From: a virus
Direction: 5' to 3' (one strand)
Virus record (IMG/VR): IMGVR_UViG_3300009370_000014
Location: 1-64,000 of that record
Length of the DNA stretch: 64,000 nt
The notes below the pieces were generated by a model. It did not search any database and had not been told where the DNA came from. It saw only the letters and a list, made by a program, of their open reading frames with translations. Shown one piece after another: positions 57,288 to 64,000 of the stretch. Positions within the stretch are counted from its first letter, which is position 1; the number at the start of each line of letters is the position of its first letter. The position numbers were made by a program, and so were the translations under genes.

Positions 57288-59998
57288 TATATTTCCTCCA
57301 GTTCTCCCCAACTGTAACCTTTCTCGAGATCTACTTTTAAGTTAACCCCACTTAAAAATGAATAAGATAACTTAGGTTTTTCTATACATATCTCTCTATA
57401 AATTTTACATGCCGCTTCTATGGACTCAGGGGTATCATCTACCTCACTAATAATACTATCATGTACTGTTCCAATAACTTCTCCTCCTATTTTAGGCATT
57501 GCTTCAGCTAAATCTATAACTGCATTAAGAGTAATATCTGATGCCCCTGATTGAATTGGATGGTTTTGAGCTTTTCGTTTGCACGAATTATCAACCCATC
57601 CTCGGACATCAATAACTGGAAATCGCCTTCGCCTACCAAAGGGCGAAACACTAAAGTGCTCATCCTTAACCTGTTGATGTTTGGCCGAGATATACTTCTT
57701 AATACCTGGAAATTCTCTAAAGAAAGCATCAATGAGCGCTTGAGCCTCTTGCTCTTTGATTCCCTGCTTTTTAGCCATTCCCCACGCAGACGAACCATAG
57801 ATAATACCAAAGCCTACTGCTTTTGCTCTACTTCTAAGCTTCTCGTATTTCTTATCTAAGTGTTCCTTTACTTTACTCTTCTTAAACATAACATCGTACT
57901 CAATATTAAAAACTTTAGAAGCAATATAACAATGTAAATCTAATCCTTTATTTACAGCTAACTTCAGAGTATCGTCACCATAACTTGCAGATAATCCAGC
58001 AAGAACAGCAAATTCCATCTGACTATAATCTGCATAAAGTAAAATTTTACCTGGAGGAGCTATAAAAAGTTTCTTGATACTAATGATCTCTCCATCAGGC
58101 AATTCAATCTCTTTAGGCATTTGTTGAATATTAGGACCTCTACAAGATAGCCTTCCAGTTTTTGTAACTCCTAGAAAATAAGTAGGATGTACTCGATCAG
58201 TTTTAGGTGAGATAAATTCTTCTATCTTGTTAAGAAAACTACCGTCTAACTTTTTTAACTTTTTATAGCCAAGTATTCCAGTGATAATAGGACTAGGGTA
58301 TTTCCTGTTGTAAGCCTCTAAGACATCTTTAGAAGTTTTAGCCTGCCCTTTATCTGTTAGAAACTTTTTATCAGTAGGCTTAGGAATTCCTAAATAGCTA
58401 TGAAGTAACCATATAATATCAGCTGTTTTTGTAAGAGTAACTTCTTTCCCGCAAGTATCTCTAATAAATCGTACAGTTTCTTTCATTTTATTTGGAACTT
58501 CTTTTTTTAGTTTAGCTAGGTAAACTCTATCAATAAACATTCCTGTCTTCTTTATCTTGGAGATAGTGTAAGTAGCTTTTGGCATAAATTCTGCACATAA
58601 ACTGTACAGTTGTTTATCGTAAGTACGGGAAGAATCTGCCATTCTTATTCTGAGCTCCTGAGTAGTTGCATTATCTGGCAAACCGTAGATTCTACGCATT
58701 TGTTTGTTATTAAGCTGAAACGTAACATCCGTATCGCCTGCTGCGTATCTAAGAAGAAGAGGTACTGGAATTTCTAAAATTTCACCAGCCTTAATCTTCT
58801 TGATCACATCTCCATCTTCTTCATATCCTCCGTACTCAGGAAGATAATCCCAAGCAAGTTTCTTTAACGTATACTCTCCTGCAAGCATACGTTCATCTCC
58901 TCCACCTCTATTCTCGTCTAACAGATATTCATTTAACATAGTATCAAAGATAAGATTCTCTACCTTTATTCCCCACTGTTCCCAAATATACTCAATATCA
59001 AACTGCCCATTATGAGCTTCCTTAAGCGTGGAAGAAGTGAGAAATCTTTTAATAACACCTAAAGACTTTTTAGGTAAATTCCTAGTATTAATAGCGCAGG
59101 ATTTACCAGGTGCCCATGCAAAAGATATTGCAATTACTTCCGCGTTAACAGCCCTAGAGTCTAATCCAGTAGTCTCAATATCAAAAGCAACTACCATGTT
59201 AGGTTGATCTGTAAGAGGACCTAACGTATTAAATATTTCTTCATATGTAGAAGGGTAAGTATAATCCTTCGAAATATCCATAATGTCCGGAGGAGTAAAA
59301 CCGTATTTAAATACCTTTATAGCCTTTCCTAAATCGATTAAGACTGTAGACCACAGGTTAGGAAATTTATTTACATCCCCTACAGAGTGAGTAGGTATGA
59401 AGAATACATCTCTATCTCCTACGTTATGCTTATAAATCTTTCCCCGGACTTTATCGATTGACGTAATTTTCTGTAAAGCCTGTACCGGGGATCCTTTGCA
59501 TGCCGCTCGTCCCATAAGGACCACGACTTTGCATCTAGAGAGAAATATCTTGCGGCGAAGAATATTTCCACACTGTCGGATAACTTTAATTGGATAATCA
59601 CTGGTCTTCTTTTTCTTATCAAAACACATTACACCTGTAGTTAATCCAAATTTAATTAGATTACCTTGGTGAATGTAGTTTCTTTTTATAAACTTCTTAA
59701 CCCCATACCACCGCTTACCTTTAAACTCCCAACCAGTATCTGGATTTGCAGAACTTTTAGGAGGATATGGAATATCTTCTTCTGCAGGTTTATCTCCTAC
59801 AATAAGGATATCCACACCTGTCTTAAGTATCGGTTGCTCTCTTGTTCTAGGGTTGCAATAATATGGGCAACCGGAACACTCGGTAAACTTTGGTTGTACT
59901 TTTCCCCTAGTGAGCGTAAAGTAATCCATCTCATCGATAAGATCATTCAGACACTCTTGAGGTGGTTGCGGGTGGTTCCGCGTTGGTATTGCTGTCAT
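57287..59998 (-). CDS. family A DNA polymerase with N-terminal UDG-like domain
   Basis: 903 residues. N-terminal 230 residues resemble a uracil-DNA glycosylase fold (family 4/5): CPYYC with VGDKPAEEDIP, VVVLMGRAA and PTHSV; catalytic motifs deviate (GDKPA instead of GEAPG), so activity is doubtful. Then a 3'-5' exonuclease (FDIETTGLD, HNGQFDIEY, AAGDTDVT) and a PolA palm and fingers: motif A YADYSQMEF, motif B RAKAVGFGIIYG, motif C TVHDSIISE. Main phage replicase. Overlaps the primase by 56 nt. Start could also be the Met at about 59926. Confidence 0.92.
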   Translation of the reverse strand: MTAIPTRNHPQPPQECLNDLIDEMDYFTLTRGKVQPKFTECSGCPYYCNPRTREQPILKTGVDILIVGDKPAEEDIPYPPKSSANPDTGWEFKGKRWYGVKKFIKRNYIHQGNLIKFGLTTGVMCFDKKKKTSDYPIKVIRQCGNILRRKIFLSRCKVVVLMGRAACKGSPVQALQKITSIDKVRGKIYKHNVGDRDVFFIPTHSVGDVNKFPNLWSTVLIDLGKAIKVFKYGFTPPDIMDISKDYTYPSTYEEIFNTLGPLTDQPNMVVAFDIETTGLDSRAVNAEVIAISFAWAPGKSCAINTRNLPKKSLGVIKRFLTSSTLKEAHNGQFDIEYIWEQWGIKVENLIFDTMLNEYLLDENRGGGDERMLAGEYTLKKLAWDYLPEYGGYEEDGDVIKKIKAGEILEIPVPLLLRYAAGDTDVTFQLNNKQMRRIYGLPDNATTQELRIRMADSSRTYDKQLYSLCAEFMPKATYTISKIKKTGMFIDRVYLAKLKKEVPNKMKETVRFIRDTCGKEVTLTKTADIIWLLHSYLGIPKPTDKKFLTDKGQAKTSKDVLEAYNRKYPSPIITGILGYKKLKKLDGSFLNKIEEFISPKTDRVHPTYFLGVTKTGRLSCRGPNIQQMPKEIELPDGEIISIKKLFIAPPGKILLYADYSQMEFAVLAGLSASYGDDTLKLAVNKGLDLHCYIASKVFNIEYDVMFKKSKVKEHLDKKYEKLRSRAKAVGFGIIYGSSAWGMAKKQGIKEQEAQALIDAFFREFPGIKKYISAKHQQVKDEHFSVSPFGRRRRFPVIDVRGWVDNSCKRKAQNHPIQSGASDITLNAVIDLAEAMPKIGGEVIGTVHDSIISEVDDTPESIEAACKIYREICIEKPKLSYSFLSGVNLKVDLEKGYSWGELEEI

Positions 59999-62900
59999 CT
60001 GTGCCTATAAACAATTCTTTATCAAATTCGTATCCCCTATTAGATACTCTTTTACATAACCCTTTATGAGTTAAATCCTTTAGCATCTGAGGCAATAGTG
60101 TTCTATTGCGACCAAAGGTACCATGCTTTTTCATACCGATAATAAGCTTCTGTATATCTAAAACTACTTTATCTTTATCTGTAATATATCCTACTTCAAT
60201 AGATCCTTCCTGGTATCCATGTATTGAGAAGAACTTAGTTTGAATAAGAGCTGAGATTTCACCAATAATAGAGGTCTCAGTAGACTGTTCTTTAATATTA
60301 CATAAATTTCTAGATAATACTTCTAAACCTACTACTTTAGCTTCATCCATTAATTCCACTACTCTAGACTTAGGTAATTTAGCATCTGACTCCAGATAAC
60401 ATAAAAAAGTATTCAATCCAGTTAACATCTTGGTTATCTGGTGGTAAGATCTTTCTAACTTGTGATCCGGCATTTCTAAATCATATAAGTCTACGTGTCT
60501 TGAATCATATGTATATTGTAACCACCTGATAAATCCAGGAGTCACATGTCTTAGATATTCCACGTTATCTTTCAACTCTTCAATAATACTTAAATCAACG
60601 TCTTGCTTCTTGAATTCAATCTGGACCATCCTAGATAAGATAGATAGTTGATTAGTAGGAATCATTTCACCTGTAACAATTAAGGCCTCATTAGATACTG
60701 AACGGCCTTTTCGGAAAGAAAGATCCTTGTTAAGACGGGATCTCCCTTGTCTGTCGTACAGGCTCTGGATAATGAGCATGATTTTTTCCGCACTGTCTCT
60801 TTCCGGTTTAACGTCATCCAGTAAGAGTGGAGCATTATTAACATAAGATATAGCCATTTCTACGGACATAGGAGTGTCATTAGCATGAGGCCATTTTATC
60901 TCAAAAGGATCTGAGTAAAATAGGCCCATTGTTACCTGGGCAAAAGTCGATTTAAAAGACCCAGCAAGTCCTCTAAAAAAGAGAGCATGCGGAGGAGGTA
61001 GCTTTCTAAAATACGGCGTAAGCAATGAACTAAAGGCATGACCTAAAGTCAGTAAACTATTTCTTCTATTTAGGGAATTTAGATACTTCTCTATTATTAA
61101 ATCTCTACTAGTTTCTAAGTCATAATATTTCAAATCCTTTAAAGTGAAGTCTACAGCATTAAAGAAGTTACCTATTGTATGATCTGCCTTAGTTACATTA
61201 AAATCAGTGTTTACTCTGAATTCTCCGTTTTCAACTATAGTAGAAGGAGTGACATAAGACCTTGTTCCGGGAATATATCCAACACGATCTATTCCTTTGA
61301 ATACCGGTGTCTCTGCATTTGTCCTAGAAATAAGCTCGGGTAAAACTCCTTTAATCTCAGTAAGTCCTTGGACACCAATAGGAAATCTAGTAGTGACAAA
61401 CTTAACAAAGTCCTCTGGAGTGATAAGCTTAGAACTTGGGAGACTAAAGGGATCTCCTGTTTTCTTTCCATTTAATAACACATGTCCTTCTATTTCAAAC
61501 TCATCCTTATCTGGAAACTTGACGATCTTATCGTACCGCACAACGAAGTTAGTGATTGGTCGATAATGACCATTTCCATCTTGGTCAGGTACCCACACCA
61601 TATACCCTGAGTTATCAATTGAAAACGCCCCTGCCCTGCCAATTCTAACAGATTTCTGACGCTTAGTTTTTCGTTCAAGTGCGGCTCTAAGTCTCTGATA
61701 GCCTAGTTGAGGATCTGAAATTCTTTGTTGAAGCTCACTAGCATATTCATCTCTCATTAGATCTGATAAACCATAATCATTTGCAAGATCAACCACTAAG
61801 TTAATCCCTTTGATTCTAAGATTAGCTGGATCCGTTTCATTTAGATTAGAGTAAGCTATGTGTCCTTCTTCTGCTAAATAAGAAGATATGGATTTCCTAT
61901 CGTTTACTAGGCAATCACGTATGTCATCTGCCTTTAAATCTTTAAATAAATCCGCAGGATCAGTTCCAGGATTAGAAGCATATTGACTAGGAGTAATAAC
62001 ATCTACAGTCATATGATTATTAATAGAGGATTTAGCGCACTTCTCTACAAATGTTTTTCCTCCTGCGTCATTATCTGGAAGTATAGTTATATGACTAATA
62101 CCATGTTGTCTTATGCTATCAAAGGTTTTAGGATTGGTAGCAGCAGAGCCCGATCTGCAGACCATAGAGAAGACATTACCATATCGTGAGAGAGCTTTGT
62201 ACTGTGGTATGAGAACATCGAACTCTCCTTCAAGGAGGATAAGATCGTTGTCGGCAGCCCCATCGCTTGAAAAAGCTGTAAGTCCAAAAAATCCAATGTC
62301 TGATGCAGTTCCTTGAGGCCCACACCAAACTCTAGTTTTAGTGTCAATATCATAGAATTTAATTCCTGAGATCTCTCCAAAAGTTCTTTCGTAAATAAAG
62401 CAGAAAGACTTTTCTACTTTGAGCTTCCCAGCCTTATCTAGTAAATGAAGAGATTTTAAATCTCTTTTAGTAAATTTATATGCTTCCAACATTTTAGAAT
62501 CAAAATAACCTATATGAAAGCGATCAATCAATACAGTTACGTCTTGAATACCTCTAGTATATAAGTAATTTCGTATAGAGTGAGCTTCCTCAGAATCCGA
62601 TTGTAGACGGTCTTTAATAAACTTTATAAATTTGGTATAGAGCTTCTCTCTAGAGATCATCTTCTCTATAGAAGAAATTAATCCCTTTTTTTCGTCTATA
62701 TTTTTAAAATTAAGTTTACTTACTAACTCTTTTTCAACGATAAAATTAACAGCATTCTCTACATTAATAGATACTTTAGAAGCCAGTAGAAAATCAATAG
62801 CTGTCCCTTTACCACACCCAGCCCAACAAACCCAACGATCTATTCCGTCTACTGTTCTCATCCCAAAGGAAGGATTATTATCACTATGAAGTGGACATTT

Positions 62901-63005
62901 ACTTTTCCCTCTTTTATTAATGAAGACCCCTGGATGGGTAACTGAAACAAGATCAACCATATTGATCTGTTTTAGTATGTCTTTTGGATTAAATTTAGGT
63001 CTCAA
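59943..63005 (-). CDS. primase-helicase fusion
   Basis: 1020 residues. N-terminal CHC2-type zinc site CPLHSDNNPSF ... VCWAGCGKG (about 38-66), then TOPRIM: LILLEGEFDVL (about 255) and LPDNDAGGK (about 313). C-terminal ATPase with Walker A RGLAGSFKST (about 690) and LLDDVKPERD (about 735), resembling SF3/DUF927 helicase modules. Makes RNA primers and probably unwinds DNA. TTG start at 63005 (AAAGGTG upstream); ATG 62957 is an alternative. Confidence 0.88.
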   Translation of the reverse strand: MRPKFNPKDILKQINMVDLVSVTHPGVFINKRGKSKCPLHSDNNPSFGMRTVDGIDRWVCWAGCGKGTAIDFLLASKVSINVENAVNFIVEKELVSKLNFKNIDEKKGLISSIEKMISREKLYTKFIKFIKDRLQSDSEEAHSIRNYLYTRGIQDVTVLIDRFHIGYFDSKMLEAYKFTKRDLKSLHLLDKAGKLKVEKSFCFIYERTFGEISGIKFYDIDTKTRVWCGPQGTASDIGFFGLTAFSSDGAADNDLILLEGEFDVLIPQYKALSRYGNVFSMVCRSGSAATNPKTFDSIRQHGISHITILPDNDAGGKTFVEKCAKSSINNHMTVDVITPSQYASNPGTDPADLFKDLKADDIRDCLVNDRKSISSYLAEEGHIAYSNLNETDPANLRIKGINLVVDLANDYGLSDLMRDEYASELQQRISDPQLGYQRLRAALERKTKRQKSVRIGRAGAFSIDNSGYMVWVPDQDGNGHYRPITNFVVRYDKIVKFPDKDEFEIEGHVLLNGKKTGDPFSLPSSKLITPEDFVKFVTTRFPIGVQGLTEIKGVLPELISRTNAETPVFKGIDRVGYIPGTRSYVTPSTIVENGEFRVNTDFNVTKADHTIGNFFNAVDFTLKDLKYYDLETSRDLIIEKYLNSLNRRNSLLTLGHAFSSLLTPYFRKLPPPHALFFRGLAGSFKSTFAQVTMGLFYSDPFEIKWPHANDTPMSVEMAISYVNNAPLLLDDVKPERDSAEKIMLIIQSLYDRQGRSRLNKDLSFRKGRSVSNEALIVTGEMIPTNQLSILSRMVQIEFKKQDVDLSIIEELKDNVEYLRHVTPGFIRWLQYTYDSRHVDLYDLEMPDHKLERSYHQITKMLTGLNTFLCYLESDAKLPKSRVVELMDEAKVVGLEVLSRNLCNIKEQSTETSIIGEISALIQTKFFSIHGYQEGSIEVGYITDKDKVVLDIQKLIIGMKKHGTFGRNRTLLPQMLKDLTHKGLCKRVSNRGYEFDKELFIGTDDSNTNAEPPATTSRVSE

Positions 63006-63054
63006 GATGCAACACCTTTCGGGAACCTAGGAAAACCCAGGTCCCCTTTTGGCT

Positions 63055-63825
63055 TTATACGATATTAGAAGGAGGAGCTTTTTCCACTGACTCAGTCTTA
63101 TGATGTCGAGTGGTAAATCCACGGACAACTTCCAGATACTTTTTCTGGATAAATTTTAGTGCAGGGAATAATGCAGGATCTGTTAGGAAAGTTCCTTTTT
63201 TAATAGGAACATAAAAGCGTCTTTTATTCTTAGTTTCTTGTTTAGTAGCTAGAGTAAAAGTTGTCTCATAAACAGCTTTTGAGTTTCGTTTAGTAAGCTT
63301 GGCAATATCTTTACCTAATCTTGCTCCTGATCTAGAAAACTTTAGCACAAAAGGAGTACTCTTAAAATCTGAAGGAACAAACAATACATTTAAAGCTTTA
63401 GTGCAAGCAGGAGGTTTTTTACCTTCCCATTTACTGAACTGACAATTTTCACATTTCTTTGAAAATTTTGTAGGATCAATAGGAGTAATCCCATCTGGTG
63501 ACTTACAAACAGGACTAGAAGTGTCCTGTACAAAATAAGCTCTATCTCCCCACATAACTAAGGGAATTAAATCTATCTCATTACCTAAAGCTAGATCTTC
63601 TAAGAAGAAGTCTCCATACTTGATATCTTTAAAGGGCCCTTCTCCAACATCAATACTTGTAGTTGAGCTCTGTAAAATACTACAATACTGTAACTCTATA
63701 CCGAACTCATCATCTAAAAGATCACCTTCTTTTTTTCCGCCTGCTGAGAAAAAGGATTCTACCCTGGCTAGTAATTCAGTATCTTCGATTTCAAGTTTTG
63801 CAATTTCAAACGTCTTTTCTGACAT
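63055..63825 (-). CDS. replication-associated protein with Cys4 motif, 256 aa
   Basis: CENCQFSKW with a preceding CKSP and a later ACTK suggests a zinc knuckle at about residues 105-140, flanked by beta-rich parts. Position next to the primase suggests ssDNA binding or replisome assembly. I do not recognise a named family. Confidence 0.6.
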   Translation of the reverse strand: MSEKTFEIAKLEIEDTELLARVESFFSAGGKKEGDLLDDEFGIELQYCSILQSSTTSIDVGEGPFKDIKYGDFFLEDLALGNEIDLIPLVMWGDRAYFVQDTSSPVCKSPDGITPIDPTKFSKKCENCQFSKWEGKKPPACTKALNVLFVPSDFKSTPFVLKFSRSGARLGKDIAKLTKRNSKAVYETTFTLATKQETKNKRRFYVPIKKGTFLTDPALFPALKFIQKKYLEVVRGFTTRHHKTESVEKAPPSNIV

Positions 63826-64000
63826 TAAGTTTCTCCATTAGTTTAATAGCATCTATATGCTTCTTATTTTGGTTTATAGAATAAAGAATATCTCCACTAC
63901 AACACCTATTAGGAATTTCAGAATAGGTGAGAGGGCGAGTATCTCCTTCCTTGAAGAAGAGCTCCTTTTGATAAGGAAAGTTAACTTCTTCGAATTTAGG
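63806..64000 (-). CDS. hypothetical protein, C-terminal part
   Basis: Frame open from the window edge to TGA at 63806, overlapping the next start by 20 nt. 64 residues of the C-terminus with CCSGD; no family. Confidence 0.55.
   Translation of the reverse strand, partial: PKFEEVNFPYQKELFFKEGDTRPLTYSEIPNRCCSGDILYSINQNKKHIDAIKLMEKLNVRKDV

Noticed and set aside
61297-62316. Plus-strand frames inside the primase gene
   Set aside because: Antisense shadows of a gene with full primase motifs.
1-64000. Stop-codon recoding
   Set aside because: TAA, TAG and TGA all end genes at expected places, and no gene needs read-through.

Overview
The window is a 64 kb stretch of an AT-rich, densely packed tailed-bacteriophage genome, probably a large phage. 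Support comes from a portal protein, a large terminase, a full DNA replication and nucleotide set (family A DNA polymerase, primase-helicase, DinG-like helicase, 3'-5' exonuclease, ThyX, class II ribonucleotide reductase, dUTPase, HD phosphohydrolase), tRNA genes, and many very small overlapping genes. Almost everything is on the minus strand; the plus strand carries only the terminase, two possible structural genes and a homing endonuclease. The host cannot be named from the sequence. Lipoprotein and signal peptides and a class II RNR only say it is a bacterium.

Layout: 1-2.6 kb HEAT-repeat protein, zinc-ribbon microprotein, portal. 2.6-12.2 kb small genes, several in promoter-gene-terminator cassettes driven by one recurring phage promoter, plus possible virion genes. 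12.2-12.8 kb a 600-bp imperfect palindrome. 13-22 kb ThyX, HD hydrolase, a nucleotidyltransferase-like protein, many microproteins, a 9-bp repeat array and a 660-bp structured non-coding block. 22-26.5 kb AAA+ ATPase, initiator-like tRNA, a chain of tRNA-like and hairpin RNAs, then a Ro60 (TROVE-vWA) gene with a structured leader. 26.5-37.6 kb secreted protease, A-type Fe-S carrier, Thg1-like enzyme, tmRNA, metallopeptidase-like protein, fatty-acid-hydroxylase-like membrane protein, lipoproteins. 37.6-40 kb tRNA-Arg, -Val, -Met and a tRNA-Leu(UAA) split by a group I intron that carries an antisense HNH gene. 40-51 kb exonuclease, dUTPase, YhaM-like protein, RNR. 51.5-54.4 kb a retron-type reverse transcriptase head-to-head with the terminase. 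55-64 kb helicase, UDG-PolA fusion polymerase, primase-helicase.

How it fits together: the right half makes precursors and replicates and packages DNA. The most unusual theme is RNA care. The phage carries its own tmRNA directly upstream of a Thg1-like 3'-5' polymerase, a Ro60 RNA chaperone beside tRNA-like RNAs that resemble Y RNAs in setting, a nucleotidyltransferase-fold protein that has lost its catalytic Asp pair, a YhaM-like protein, a possible Sm-like protein and an intron-bearing tRNA. I infer a phage toolkit that keeps translation and tRNAs working during infection.
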